From assembly GCA_963693305.1 (NCBI GenBank), contig OY855913.1, positions 8,364,201 through 8,428,200 on the forward strand: DNA of 64,000 nucleotides. Reading direction: 5' to 3'. Every line of letters begins with the position of its first letter. Position 1 is the stretch's first letter. A program made the translations under genes and the position numbers. This document shows, in pieces, positions 12,024 to 26,491 of this stretch. Origin of the DNA: Meandrina meandrites. Its lineage: Eukaryota > Cnidaria > Anthozoa > Scleractinia > Meandrinidae. The notes beneath the pieces were generated by a model. The model ran no database searches and was not told the DNA's origin. It saw nothing but the letters and a program-made list of their open reading frames with translations.

Positions 12024-15000
12024 ATGGCTGCAACATTAATGTTGTCACAAGAGCCTCTGAACGCTACAGAGATCGAATTTGAAGTGGATGATCTCGGAGG
12101 CGAAGACGATCAAGAAGACGTTCTCGTGAGATCAGAGAGCATGTCGCCTGAACATTTTGAAAGGCCTAGAGCGTTGTCAGTTTCTGATGTGGTCAGTCAG
12201 CATATAATGGAAAGGGACGGTATGGCGTCTCCAATTGTCAGGGCTTTTACACGGAGCGCGATTAACAGATGGCGAGGTAACGTCGAGAAAAAGATCACTC
12301 GTAGACTAATGGAGGTCAAAGCGGAACGCAAGAAACGAGATGCTGAATCCAAAGAACTTACGCGCCTTGTTGCTAGAACGGTTCCTCTTGATGTTCTGGC
12401 TAGGGATTGGCTTAATGATAACGACCTTACCTCGGATGTAAGGGTGTATCTGGTCGAAAATCTTTTGCCAACGTTAATTTTGGGAGTTGAGAAGTTGTTG
12501 AACGAGGTTGAAAAGAGAGATCTGGCAGATTCTGAGGGTTTTTGTCCAGATTTTAATCCCATTGATTACTTGGCCCAGTTTCTTATGAGAAATAACCCCA
12601 AGTACAGTAACTTTGCAGAGGCTTCGCCATATGCAAAGGGTATCCGCAAAGTAGTGGAAGACCTCAAAAAGGAGGTGTTTTCAATGGAGGATAATAAACT
12701 CGCTAAGCTTAAGGCTGATGCCAAGAAAAGACGTGAAGCAAGAGAGAAAGAAGAGCATCAAAAGAACATGGAGAAACGTCGTCGTTCTATTGCCGTGGAA
12801 GAGCAGTTTCCTGAGTGGACTGCCGACTGGAATGGTGTTCTTCCACTATCAGTTGTAAGTGCACACAGCTGTAATTATCAAAATACGGTCAAAATAATTC
12901 ACCACCCACCCACCTACTAGGGGATCAAAGATGTGCAACATAGTTTTAAACCTCCAACATTATAAGCCACTGCTATCATCAGACACCCAGGGGAAGTAAG
13001 TTAGGATGGCAGGGCATCCCAATTGGCATACTGAATCAGAATACACTGCGCTGGTGGGGTGCCACCCCCCCCCCCCCCCTCCCAAGAGGACCTGCAGCTT
13101 TCTAATACAACTGGTATTCTGCAAAAAAAACTGTGGTGCACCCCCTCCTAAGAAATATCCTGGATCCGCCCCTGACTTGGTTTACTTTGTGCTCCCCCCC
13201 CCCCCCCCCCATCTAACTGCCCTTAGTCTCTGTGGAGGATAGCGATGAGAGAAAGTGGGTCATAATTCCATTTCATGCACAAATTTGAATATATTCAGGT
13301 ATCACATATACTTAATAACATATTTAGTCATAAATTCATGAATTACGTTGCTTTTCTAGCTGTTTTGAACGTCAAATTCTTTTTTTTTCCTATGCATTGT
13401 GTGCAAACCCTTCAAAGTCCTCCTTGAGTGTACTTCACTGTCAGCCCAATCCAGCTGTTCATCAAAGTATTGTTTTTATCATGTGAACAGTGGAAGTTCA
13501 TGGCTGCTAATCAAGCTGCCAGCTGCCTCTGACAGACCTGTTGCATGAGGGAGTTAAAATAAGATGCACATCCCCACAGAATTCTCTCTGGTGTCCGAGG
13601 AAGCTTTGTAGTTTGCAATGTTTGAAGTAAACTCACAACATGTGTAGTTGTAATGTGTTCAGAAAATATTTAAATACCCCTCCTCCCACCCCTCTGGAAA
13701 TTCTGATTCAGCCCCAATACTTTCCTTTTAAAATTTGAGCTTTTGAGACATGTATGTAGGTGGCATACTCAAATAATTACATTAAATGCAAAACCACTAA
13801 ATTATTTGGTACACATGCATGTACCAAGGACATGCCAGCCAAAGCTCCAACCTGGACTGCTTCAGATCCAGAGTCCAAGGCAATAACCAATTTTGACCAC
13901 TCACCTCCATCCTAATGAAACCGTCGTAGTTGAGATCCATTCACCTTATGACTAACTTCTTGTTATTAATAAAGGTTCAAAATGTGCTTAAATCATTTGA
14001 AGAAGTTGCTGCAAATCTTCCAGAGGAAATCAGAAAAGGTAATAATGGACTGAATCATTTTGGTTTAAAGTTGCATGTGCATCATTTGATAGTGTTGATT
14101 TTATTGATGTATAAAATATTTTGTGTTATTTTGGTGTAAAACCACTGACATTAATTTGTTGATTTATTTTGGCAGGTGCATCTTTTCTTATTCCTCTCGA
14201 GCCAACAGACTCCAGTGGCAAAATGGTGAACATGCAGCAATTTAAAGATGTAAGATATGTCCACATAAAATAATCTGTCTTACTTGTAAATAAACACAAT
14301 AAAATCTTCGAAATCCTGTCAATCTTTGTAATCAGAACTGAGGGCATTTTAATCATAATTTGTTCATTGTTTATAGTATATTCGTCCTTATGCTGGTAAT
14401 CTGTCCAAGGAAGCTTTCAATGCCTTTATCGAACACTTAACTCGCTGTGCAGCACACTACAGAGCAGCTACTGTGAAAGAAGCAATGAGGTGAGAAATGT
14501 TCAAATGTTTTGGTAAATCACGTCACCTGTGATCGTCTGAGTGTGATGATAGCCTTGAGAAAGAGCATTGTCAATGACTGAGGTTTCAACACCTGAGCAG
14601 AAGTCATCTTCTCCTGACTCTAAACATGACCTTGTCACCAATATGTCAGTCACCAATAACAGTCTCTAATATCTTTCTCAAGGCTGTACTTAAGCAGGGA
14701 AAATTGGAATTATCGCACCATTGATTTAATGCCGCCATTAATGGGTGGAAGAAACACTTCAGGTCAATTGATCTCAGCGATGTGTTTTATTTTGGATGTG
14801 GCGGCTGAAGTCTGCTTAATAACTATATCTGACATTTTGTATTCATTTGGTCAGGGAAAATTAATTTGTCAGGGAATTTTAAAAACAGATGTCTGAGGCA
14901 ACCATGTAAAGAGTATTCAGACCCAGTTCCTGGCTTAATTTGTATCCCTGCCCAGCCAACTGGACCTCCCCTGAAGTTAATAAATGTTCTGACAAAGCAG

Positions 15001-18000
15001 CTTAGGGGGAGGGGAGTAGGGTTAAAATAACCTAATGAATTATGCCAACCTTTATTTAACATCATGACAAACTCAGCTGAAGTGCCGCTGTGCACTGATT
15101 TGTCTCAAGAGTATATAATGACAACCAATAAATTTATTTGTCCTTGTAGACTTACTCTGAGGAACCTTTTCTTGAGTTGTGACATGAAGAATGTAAGTTG
15201 AACAGAAATAATAAATCCAATATAATAAATCCACTTCTTCCTTCTTAGAGAGGGTCCCCTGTACTTTTTACACGTAATGACACGTAATTTGGGGCTATTT
15301 TTCTGTGACACGTGATTTAAGCTTTTATTTTTTCACGATTCGAGATTCTTAATTTTAAGAGCATGTGAATGCAACTTTTTTTAATTACGTACGTGACCCA
15401 TGAACAAAGGGTTTTATTTGACGTGATTTGTGAATAATCTTGTTTTGTGTGACTTAATTACCAATTCTTTTAGTGTTCAAGTAACTTTATATGCTTAGGA
15501 TAAAATCCAATTTCTGAGAATTTACGCATTTTTGCATGAACATGAAAACATTTTGGACATGTGAAAAAGGCCAAATATTTTATACGTGATTCAGTTTTGC
15601 AAAGGGGTATACGGGACCATCTTCTAATAATGCAGCGGTATTCTCATGTTGACTACATGTAGCAAGCACAAGATACTAGGGATACCTGTTTCACAGTTCG
15701 GGTGCATAATTGAGTACTGATGGATTGTAAACTGCAAGGGCATAAAATTATACAAAATGTTAGCCGAGAAAACAAGAGGAGCAATTCATACATGTATATA
15801 CTCCTATTCACTGACTAACAGCTATGTAAAATTCCACTTTACAATAACTGATCATATCTATCCCTCACCACATTGAAAAGCAGAGCATTCATGAGAATGT
15901 ATTAGGTTCAGTTCTGTCCTTTGGATACGTTTATACTCTCTCTCATTTGTTGATTGGTACATGAAAAGGAGTGAAACGTCTTTGCTAATTCTGTTTCTAG
16001 AAGAAAGTGTTTTAATTTTATTTGTCGTGATCGATAGCCAACATTCTTTCTTTCCACATAGGCTGGTCATGTAGACAGAAAGCGTATCTTGGATATTCTC
16101 TCCTCATTTTATGACAATGCAGTAGAAGCCATAAAGAACTCTTTGCGAAATCCAAGGAAATGTAAGTTTAATTTGTAGGAATTAGAACTACTTCAAGAAA
16201 TACATGTAATACTGGTTGTATAATAAACTCCTAATAGATAATCTAACTGGACTTTAGCCTGCAAACACAGATGCGGGAAATACGTCTGCATTTGCAGGCT
16301 AACTGGACTTCCAACGCATTTGATTTTCAAAAACTTGCCTGAATACAGCGTAGATTACTAATTCTTTGTATAAGATTGAATGTTTTCTTTTCAAATAAAA
16401 CAATCTGTTGATAAATTTATTGCTTACCCTTAATTGGTCAAGTTATTAAGGTAGCTACACAGGGTAATCTTATACAATTGTACATGTACATGTACAATTG
16501 TACATGTACAATTGTACATTGTACAATTGTATTAAGGTAGCTACACAGGGTAATCTTATACAATTGTACATGTACATTGTATGATGTGGTACATGCTAGT
16601 TCTATTTATTTCTGAAATCTGTTTTTTGCAATTGTTTTCACTCCCACTCAAATGCAATACAGAGCAATGAACAGAAATTAACAAAACAGTTTCAATCATG
16701 GTGTTAGTTAATGATGCCCTTATGTTTAAATCATTTATAATAAAATCAGATAACCATATGCTTTGTACTTGCAGTGAATGTAGAGATGTTAGCCAAGCTA
16801 ATCAAAAACCCCTTTGTATTTAGGGCCTGTTTTGGAAATAGAAGAAACAAGTGATGAAGATGAAGAGTTCAACCAGAAACAAGATGCTGGGACAGGCACA
16901 GATGAGGAGCAGAAACCACAAACAGAACAAGAAAAGCCTGATGAAAACCTGCAGCAAGAAAACGCAAAAGAACCTGAACAAATGCCAGAACAGCCACAAG
17001 GAGATGAAAATGAGAAGACAGAAGAAACAGTGGCAGAGGGGGAAACTGCTCAGGAACCAAAGGAAGGAGAAGAAGTGCCCCCAGATACTGAGGGGGGAGA
17101 AGGAAAGGAAAATATTGAAAATGCTGAAGATCAACCTGGAGATGGAGCTGGCGATGAAGAAAATGAAGGTGAATACATGTAACTTTAACTTGAGCTGATA
17201 AAAACCCTGGATTTGTTGTTGGCACTGCCGTGGTTTTACCCCTGCTGTACTTATCTCCAAGAGGAGGGAGGTGAACTCTCATTAAAATGGGACGGGGATA
17301 CTTGACGGGAAACTTGAATTAAACCCCTAAAGGAAACCAATCTGGGCGTGGCTCGAGTTTTTTTTTAACCCTAAAAGATAGTACCATTTTTCATTCCTGA
17401 TTGGCCTAGGTTGCCAACAAAGTATGACAATCTTTTTTTCACTTCTGCATAGACAAGTGCCTTGACAGCTACAAATATTGGTGTTCTGCCCTGAGCACCC
17501 TAAATAACACCAGAACTGTTGTTATCAGGGACTCCCTCTCCCCAAGCAAATACATGTAGTGCAAATAGAACAGAGTGTTAGAAAGAGAAGAGTCAGAGTT
17601 TGAAATATCATTGACTCTCTGCCATTTCAGTCCATTCTCATTAAATTTGTTCTGAAATTCCCAACAAATGCAGGAAAAGAGTAAGCTGACTTTTTTACTC
17701 AACTTAGCAGAATATTCTTACCGGGTTTTGTTTCTTGTTCGAATGTATCTTCAGGTGAGAAAGGTGATGATCAAGGTGAAGTTGAAGATGAAGAAGCTGA
17801 GAAAGAGAGGATAAAACAAAAACTGATAGATGACGAAGAAGAAGACAGAAAGTTGTTGGAATCCATTCCTGATGAAAGTAAGTCTTATGTGATGTTCATT
17901 TGTTAAATCAATAAATATTAGAAAGAGTAGTAAATTATAATTATAAAACCCTAATGGCAATCTGTTGATTGAACCATTTAAGTTAAAAATCTGTGAGAGG

Positions 18001-19456
18001 CAGAGCCCCGTGGGGGGGGGGGGGGGGGGGGGACTTCCCTATAAAAATGATGCTCATCAAAATTTTGCAAAGAAGCCCTAAACGGTACCAGAATCATGGT
18101 TTATAGTGGGCACAGCCCAAATTAATTTTTTCCCCTAAGAGGCAATAAGAATCAGCAGAGTCACACATACTGTAGTTCCTGGCATTTCTTGGCTCAATAA
18201 CTAAAGCAGCGGTCATTTTATATTTTAGCACCCTTAGCACTACCAATCGTCAAATTTTAACTATGAGTACCCCTGTCAATTTTAAAGGGCTCTGCCTCTC
18301 ACAGTTTTTCCACATTAAAAGCCTCTGAAAGTTGACAAAATGATGTCAAAAATTAATCATATTTTGTCTGGTGGCAACACTATGGCATGCTGCACTGTAA
18401 GGATCTTACCAAGTTTTTAGAAGATCTTCAAAAAAAGTTGCAAAGATCTTTACAAGAACCTCTGCTAATCTATTTACAATAGTATGATCTTTGTAAGATC
18501 TTTGCCACCTCTCTGTCAAGTACACCATACCCAAGCAGCACACTAGCAGTGTACAGCTGTAGAAGCAGTGTGTCATGTTTATTGTTCTCGTTGGTGTTTT
18601 TATATCAGTTGATGACCAGATGTCAGATCAGGAAGACACTGAGACATCAGCCAGTACACTGCCGAGACCCAAGTCAGTGACAGAAGGATCAGCATTTGAT
18701 GAAAACTCACTGAACCAGCCACAGTTTATACATCTTCTGGAGAAGTTTCTTGGAAATACTCCAATCAAGTAAGTTTTGAATCTCGGGTCATATTATAGGA
18801 CAGCATTGTATAAAAGTGCAGTGTTGCTTACTGAACTGTTACATACCTTATGGTTATAGCTAAGATTGAAATAAATGTTCAATAAAGAACAAACTCACTT
18901 GAAAAGTAGGAAGATGGTTAATTGAATTCAGTCATTTTCGCAAAACTCGCTAAAATCGCTAAAATTAGTAGCCGCTAAGAATAGTAACCTTAAGGCAATC
19001 AAATGCAACAATGTTGCACATGTTGGTGGTCAAATCATGGCAACATTTAACAAGATCTAGACAAAAATATGGCGTTGAAAGTTTGATGAATTTCAAATCG
19101 TCCAACATCTTGTAACTTGCTTATCTAGTGGTCTTTTGGTCTGCTGGCAAAATAACAGACGTGGGGTTCCCCCCTAATCCTCTCGTGACTTACTTCCCCA
19201 ATCACCTACTCTAACATCGTGCGTCAATGAAACTGTCAGTTATCCAGACTAAACACCTTACAGTTTACCAAAATCGTCTAAAAGGACTGTGTACTATCAT
19301 GGCCTCATCTTGTAGCTTAATTAAAGCATATAGAATCTATTGAACGAGCAATAGCCAAAAAGAAGAACAGACGAAGCACACATGAAGGGAAGTGGAAGCC
19401 TCTCATTATCACGTAAAGCATTATAGTTGGCGAAATAACTGTACCACTGGAAAATT

Positions 19457-19487
<31 letters not shown>

Positions 19488-22400
19488 TATATTTATTTAT
19501 TTATTCATTTATTTACTTGTTTATTTATTTATTTATTTATTTATTTTTTATTTTATTCAACAATGATGGAATGGTAGCCGCAGCAGAATTGCATCCAGGG
19601 CTTTAACAATACATCACTGACACTGAAATATATACCTGTGTACATGTGATCAAATGAATCTGGTTTAATAAGACGATAATATTACGTTTTGTTTATTTTA
19701 CAGGCAAGTGTTTGATGATCTTGTGCGTTTTGTAAGAGCCAGTTATGTTGAAACAGATGATGAACGAATGGCGAGGATTAACAAGGTATGTTCATATATG
19801 GATGTAGTGATCCCGAAGGGCGCTCAATTTTTTAGTCTCCCCCTCGGGGTCCAAACCTTTATCCTCTTATATGCCGTTTTTGACAGAAAAGGTAACCCTT
19901 TTGTATAATCTTTGACAGAAACGGGTCCCTTTCACATACCTACAAATGGGATATTACCTCTCTCTTCTTAATTTTTCACTTGAATAATAACCCCTTTATC
20001 AACCGTTTAGTGGATCTACACGGAGTGAATAGACGAAATAGACGATCATTGCGCTTTTTTAGTTAATAATGAATTAGTTTTTTTTATATATATATTTATT
20101 TATGTACTTAGTTTTGTCATTTTTTTTTCTATTTTATAATTAAGTGTATTCGGAGATACTAGCACAACAGTGCTACTTAAAAATCCAAATAGAAATAGAG
20201 TTTACGTATGTATGTATGGGGACGTTTCCTTATGTGTGTTAACAGGCTCGTCTGGAAGCTCGCTCAGCCAAACGGCGCCGTCAAGTTGATCAGCTGTACG
20301 AATTGTGGGATGTGAATGCCTCTGGCTACCTGGAGCTGGAAGAAATTCAAGTTGTATTGAACAAGTGGCGCTCCGATGGAGTTGACAACTTTAAAGAAGG
20401 TTAGAGGTTTTACTTCTTGATTGACTTTAAGAACATTACGATACCCTGCCGGCATAGTACTCAGAGACAATACTTACTAACAAAAGCTACTTTCTTTACC
20501 TTCTTTACATTGCATGAAGGTACATGTCGTTTTTTTATTACATGAGATAACAGAATATTACTCATTACAATGCGGAACTCACGATTTACTACTTACTGAC
20601 AAGACGCAACTTTCTTACACCGGAGGGGGTGGGAGGGACTCCTAAAGGAGAACAACATGGACGTGGCTTTGACCCCTAAAAGATACCATTTTTCGTTTCA
20701 TTTTTTATTAACCGCCACCATGGTGTAACCGCGTTTTTTATTTCTCCACCCTAAACGAGACCTTAACGGCTACAACTATACACATGTTAGCGTTTTGGCC
20801 TGAACAACCTACAGCTGTAAGTAGTCCAGAAGGTCATAAGTGAGAAGTCTACATCTCTGGCACTGGGTCTTGAATGGAATAAAAGATTGATGCTAGTCCA
20901 TCGAAGCCATTCTTTAACTTGCCAAACCATTTGCCAGATAACAGCTTCAAAATCTATCTTCCCATTGTTTTCCGAGGATTCTACCCTCAATATTTCGATC
21001 TTAAAACTAAAAGGATGCTTATTTTACGTTTGTCATTGTAAAATTTCAGCTCTGAAGGTATTTGGTGAAGTGGATAGCACCCTTAACAAACGTAGCTTCC
21101 GTGAGTGTATTGACGCCATAGTCAAGTCATTTCCTGATGAGGACGTGTTTGAGTCACTGATCCACTTTCTCACCACAAGCGTAGAGGTAAGCCTTGACAC
21201 CAAGCAAAGCAAAGAGCGTTTTCATTATCTGTTCTATTAAAGCAAACTGGTTGATTTTGTCTTTATGAGGTTACCAGTTTTCCCGTGAATTGAATAGAAG
21301 AAAAGTGAGCAACAACGGATCTTGTTTTAATTGGGGGCGTTATGAAAATAACCGCTTAAAACAGTGAAGTAACATTTCAATAACACAGCAAGTACAAAAG
21401 AAGGTATGGATAGACAAGAATTGACGAAAATTGAAACGGATTGCGATATGGGTTTTTGAGATACTGTTAGTCCAAACAATTTTCAAAGTTTATCTCGTTT
21501 GCTTGTAACTTTAAATTATAACGCCCGGGAGACATATTTGTTTGTAATGAAACGATGGTTTTGTCATTTACATTCATAGAAGTGATTTCTTTGCAAACAT
21601 TAAGTTTCATAGCACGTTTTTGACAAAACACAACAAAATAGATTTTGGAAATATCGTGCTGACTAGCTAGCTACGGTAACGACAACAAATAATTACATAC
21701 AGCATGAGCCACCTGGGCCTCATTTTGCTTACTCAGTGTCTCCACTCATTGTTCACAGCGATCTTTCGAGGAGCGCAGGCGTGGTGATGCACGAAAGAAA
21801 TGGATGACGATGATCGATGCCGCTGCTCAAACCGGCGGCGCACAACTAGACCCAGTCTACCGCGCGGTGTATCATGTCCTCTTCAAAGATGCGGACGAGC
21901 ACGGGCGTGGAAAGATCTTGAGTTCTTCAGTTTGCATGCTTGAAAACAATGACGATCCGAACCAGATACACCGCGGAGAGACTGTGTTACGCTATGTCTC
22001 GTGCACAATGGATGACATTCCGTACGTACTCGGGAAAGTTTTGTACAGAGATATGAAAACAGTTAGTTGGACAGCAGTGGACTCTGGGAAGCCCATTCAC
22101 GTGCCAAAGGTGTCGACCCACTCGGGTGTTACAATGTGGAATCCGACCCGGAGAGAAGAGGTAAGAATTAAGAGTTCTAGGAACCTTTAAAACGTTGACA
22201 GAAGTTGTTGAGATATCTGACCGCATCGAGGGAGTTAACGCTTCTGTTCACCTTAACCACGACCAAGGTTCTGTTTTCTTTATAGTGCAGTCCTTTCGCG
22301 AGAGGAAATGAAAACTCACGTTTTTTTCCTTCACAACCGTGAAATTTCAAAGAAATTAAACAGAGAAAATTTGTATGATTAGACGATTTCTCACGCCACA

Positions 22401-25400
22401 TTTAGTAAAATCGCGCACAATACTTGAAAAAATTGGGATTATTTTGCACCTAGCCTACGTTGAGATTTGAGCCAAAAAAAGGGAAAAGTCCTATAGTGAT
22501 GACATAATAAAACAGGGAACCATGTACAGTGTAGTGTCTATGTTTGATTGTTGCTCGGCTATGATTAGAACGTAAAACCCAAAGCCAAAGTAATCGCTCA
22601 GGCCAATCAGAAAGGATACCGACAATCCAGTGAACCAATCAAAACTCGAAGCAAATGCACGGAGCTTACGCAAAGCGCGGGAAAACGTGCGGTGTCAACG
22701 AGTCACGATCGGTTTTGGTTATACTTCTGATTGGTTGAGAAAGTGCCGCGAGTTTTCTAAACAAACCGCAAAGCGTAGTGATTCAAAACCAAAGAAAACA
22801 CGAATGATTTGCAACAAGTCCGAGATACTGCACGGATCGTCGTAGAGCTCCTTGATCAGTCAGGCTTTGTTTTCGGCTAGAATCTCACGAAAGAAACGAA
22901 AATGAGTTCACATCAAAAAATACGTTCTGTTTCAACTTTCTTTAAAGCTAATGATGTGATCTTTAAGGTGCCAATCGAACGACTATTACTCTCAAGGATT
23001 TTAAGGGGGTTTATGCTTCACCGTCACGGTTCTAAGGTGATAATTTTTGTACTGGTTATGACAAAAAACTTCGTGTCATATTCACTTAAAATAATTCATC
23101 ATCTCTTTCAGGGAGGAGATGGTTCGTTCATTGCTCTGCCGTTAAAAGATCACGAGCGGAGAGTGATCGGCATCCTTGGTATCGACACACTAGCAGATCC
23201 TCACAAACCCGTGTTCATCACACACGAGATCAGCTTCTTCCAGGGTGTGGCCAAAGCCTTGAGTCAGGCCATCCAGTTTGTGGACATCCGCCGGAAAACG
23301 CTCAGAGTTGCTGAGTCAGCAGTGTCCTGGATTCTACGGCGTAGTCCGAATGTGCAGAATGTCAATGTTTATCTTGTGGAACCTGGATTAAAGGTGTGGA
23401 GTTTTCTTCTGTTGAGAAATGGATCTAACAATTTGAAGTTTCCATATTCCTTCGCGCAGTATTCCTAAGTCATCGGACGTTAATAATTTACACCTGATTA
23501 TTTAGCGGAGTGTAAGTTAAATCTGGTTGATGACTGCCACTGAGGCTTACACAGGGTCTCTCTGTCATCACTGGCAAAGACGTAACTGCGTATTACTTCA
23601 GTTAACCGTATTTAGACGCGGTGTGTCGGGTGTAGTTACTGGTTTAGACTCGGTTTATACCACGGCTTTCTAAGCGTTGATTATTTCTTGTTAGGCTACG
23701 GACGGTTTAGTCCTTCGCCGAATGATGACCCTGGCTCATAACGGTGTCAGTCAACACTACACAAATCCACCAAGGCTGGATAGACGAGACAACCTCTTCA
23801 GGTAAGAAGCGAGCAACTTAACCTTCATTACCCATGTCCTCTTTTAGTCAGATATTAAGAATTGTAGTAGTCAATCTATCGTGCAAATTTACTTTTATAT
23901 TTCAGGGACTATTTGTTTAAATGTGTAGAGAGTTCAGAGACCATCACTGCAGATGCGTACGGGGAGCGTCACATGGCCTTCCCCCTCAGGGATGGGGAAG
24001 GGAAAGCTGTTGCTGTGGTTGACATAAGTATTGGTGAACTCAAAGCACTTCCGCCGCACGAGAACAAGGAGATACAGCGCATGCTCAAATTACTGGCCAA
24101 GGCGCACAGAGAGGTGGCGCGAGAGATTACTGGCATAGCCGAGAAGAACATTGTGTTGGGTGAGGTGACCTTTCTTCAAAACTGGGGACAAGGCCGCGTC
24201 GTTTGTCTGTTTTATCGAGATTTAGTTTTTGTTTTTGTTTTTAGGGATGGTGGAGTAAGTTGGTTCGAGTAGCCTCTACTCCTCGTTAAAACTTTCTGTC
24301 TATGACTGATTTCTTTGTCAGTTGCTCACGCTTAATTTAAATGTAGCATATACCACGTATGTACCTTATCAAAGTAGTAACTAATTGCTGAATCTTTTTT
24401 GGCTGTTTAGAGGTGGAAAAGGAATACGAAGACGCTCGTATTGACGTGCTGTTTGACCGGCTCATGCTGCTGGACCTGAGAGAGAATGTCGGAAGACTGG
24501 ACGCCAGGTATCCAGTTTATTTCCATCAATAACAATTTCAATATAAATGATCGAAAAAAAACTAGCAAAAGTTGTCGCGCTAACTTAAAATTACACAGAA
24601 AAGCAAATAAACAGTGAAGCTTAAACTTACATTCGATAGTCTAGCCGGTTTTGGGTGCAATTACAATTTAATTACAATCGTTTCATAGCAAAAGCTGAAT
24701 ATATTGACTACTACAAGCTGTTTGCTTCAAGATGGGACTTGTTGAATTGAATTGTTTTTTGAATAGAAGTGAATGTAAAAGATATATTTACATCTGTAGA
24801 AAGTTAATCATGTAAAAATGTCTCGGGCTTAAGTTTTAGCCTATTAAGGTGGGGGTAAAGGTGAATTTGAGTGAAATTTTAAGAGGTTTAAAGAAGGGAT
24901 AGAAGAAAGAAAATAAATTTTGGAACACCACCAGACAGTTGACCCCCACGCAAGAGCAATGCATCCCAGGTTGTCAGGGGACTGTTTGGGTGTCCATCTA
25001 CTAATTTTTAACTTCAAATTCTAATTTTAAAATCACATTAAATCTTTTATATTTCTTATTTCTCCAAATTTTACTAATCCTTTGAGAAAAACTATCTCTT
25101 TCCAAACATCCCCCAAAATCACCAAAAAATTTACAAAACACTGCTTAACATAGCTTTGCGGTATGAACAGAGGGTTTTGAGAGTGTTTGAAACGGGAGCG
25201 AGATATTCGCATTAAACCCAAGTTACGCGGTCGGAAAACGGGCTTCAGGTGAACCCCCACCTTAAAGAGAACGGATATTTTTGCGGCCAATCTGATTCAA
25301 AATTCACGTGCTTTTTTCCCGCGCTTTTTGCCGGCTGAAATTTTTTTCTGCGTTCTTTGATTGGGCTATTTCGCCATTGCTGCCAAAGTGTTTGGTTCGT

Positions 25401-26491
25401 TGGTTGCCATGATGTAAATTTTACTACTGTCGTTAAAAGACTGTAACCTTGCCTAAACGTTAATTATCAAAATCCGCAGAGCCTTTGCCGAGATCAAGAG
25501 CTACAAGGACCCGCCTAAAGTGATTCACGATATTCTGAAGGCTGTGTTAGGAATCTTTTATGCGGATAGTCAGCAACAGGAGAAGTTTAACGAGTGGAGC
25601 ATGTGTAAACAAATGGTAAATCCTGACCTTGTTCGTCTTATCACGTCCTACGATCCCACGGCAAAGATGAACTCTATTGGTGTTGACGCCAAATCGTTAG
25701 CTGGAAAACTTCAAAGTAAGCGCTTTCCTTTGTATTTTATTTGAAGATTTCTTTACACGTAATTGGTTTAAGTCGTGCAGTTCGCTTTAACCAATCACTT
25801 TTTTGGCCAATCGTGTGCAAAACCGAGACCGATGCTCGCGACTGTTCCCGCGCTTTTCTAGTTCCCAGCGCAGCCTTTACTTAGCTGTCACACAACACCT
25901 CTCTCTCTCTAGCAACGGCCAAGGAAAGTGTTGTGTGACGACCCGTTAACGGTTGCATAGAAGAATAGCGGTTTTACAGATTACTTTTACTGTACATATT
26001 TCGCTTCGAGCTCTGCTTGGCCTAGTATTTCGCTCTTTGTGGCCATTATGATAGACCTGCAGTGGGTTTGGTAACCTCATAAGCGCAACCTCCTTTTTAT
26101 TCAAGAAGTTCTGCTCACAGTTTAGAACTGCTGTGTTGAATACATTCAGTAGATTGTGTCAAAATGTGCGCTGTCACACAAGAAACCTCGCATACGTCTG
26201 TGCTTGCTTGTGAATTTGTTGTTATATATACCTGACTGTTAATTTACTTGTTTGTGTTTCACAGATGTGCCTCAAGGAGCAGTGGCGAAGCACGGCTCAT
26301 TACCAGCTCAATACCTGTTCAACTGGGCTTTTGTGTGTTTGTCTCTGATCGAGCACACGGAAAAGATGAGCGAGACACGCCCGGGAAAAGTAGTGAGCCC
26401 GCAGGCCAAGAGTGAAGTGGTCACTGATATGGGAAAGGGTGGACGGCCCTCACCCCAGAATACATGGACTAGGTCTGAAGTGACCGATTAA
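12024..26491 (+). CDS. EFCAB5: EFCAB5-like protein: EF-hand plus GAF-like domains, 19 exons, 1276 aa
   Basis: Exons: 12024-12854, 13975-14038, 14176-14249, 14377-14489, 15150-15192, 16062-16161, 16824-17168, 17755-17877, 18609-18768, 19704-19785, 20246-20399, 21050-21186, 21759-22160, 23112-23393, 23695-23801, 23906-24159, 24411-24507, 25480-25715 and 26265-26491. All are GT-AG and the total is 3831 coding bases with no frame break. Exon 1 has the family's conserved N-terminal part ([20 protein letters not shown]). Exon 7 encodes an acidic Glu-rich linker. Residues 667-678 form a canonical EF-hand loop ([12 protein letters not shown]) with D, N, S, Y, E, E at the ligand positions. Exons 13-14 (about 743-970) make a GAF-like domain; exons 15-16 suggest a second one. 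Exon 7 uses the acceptor at 16823, because the nearer CAG at 16774-16776 gives an early stop. Human EFCAB5 is expressed in ciliated cells; its biochemical role is poorly known. The X-box upstream fits a ciliary gene. Introns carry many repeats. Confidence 0.85.
16441..16585. repeat. Tandem duplication with GTACAATTGTAC palindromes
   Basis: The segment beginning ATTAAGGTAGCTACACAGGG occurs twice in direct order, about 85 bases apart. Each copy is followed by overlapping palindromes built of TACAATTGTACATGTA. It lies in intron 6 of the EFCAB5-like gene and could form strong cruciforms. Confidence 0.7.
17280..17545. repeat. Dispersed repeat with CCCTAAAAGATA motif
   Basis: It contains ACCCTAAAAGATA, followed about 100-190 bases on by a CTGAGCACCCTAAA-type motif. 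Diverged relatives lie near 10137-10400, 20620-20810, 28440-28520 and 59195-59280, so this is an old interspersed family. It lies in intron 7 of the EFCAB5-like gene. No ORF or ends could be defined. Confidence 0.45.
19455..19558. repeat. (TTTA)n microsatellite
   Basis: About 100 bases of TTTA/ATTT units with a few interruptions (CATT, CTTG), in intron 9 of the EFCAB5-like gene. Confidence 0.9.
24844..25265. mobile_element. MITE with TTAAGGTGGGGG ends
   Basis: The left end is TTAAGGTGGGGGT and the right end is its complement CCCCCACCTTAA, about 420 bases apart, in intron 17 of the EFCAB5-like gene. The TTAA on each side could be a target duplication, as for piggyBac-type elements, but the terminal repeat is short, so the assignment is tentative. 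Confidence 0.55.

Noticed and set aside
16774..16823. Earlier splice acceptor (TTGCAG) for exon 7 of the EFCAB5-like gene
   Set aside because: Using it in phase leads to a stop after about 30 codons; the acceptor at 16823 keeps the frame through all later exons.
16820..17282. Two long minus-strand ORFs and a second plus-strand ORF over exon 7 of the EFCAB5-like gene
   Set aside because: Antisense and shifted frames of a Glu/Gln-rich exon; composition is an artefact of the acidic repeat.
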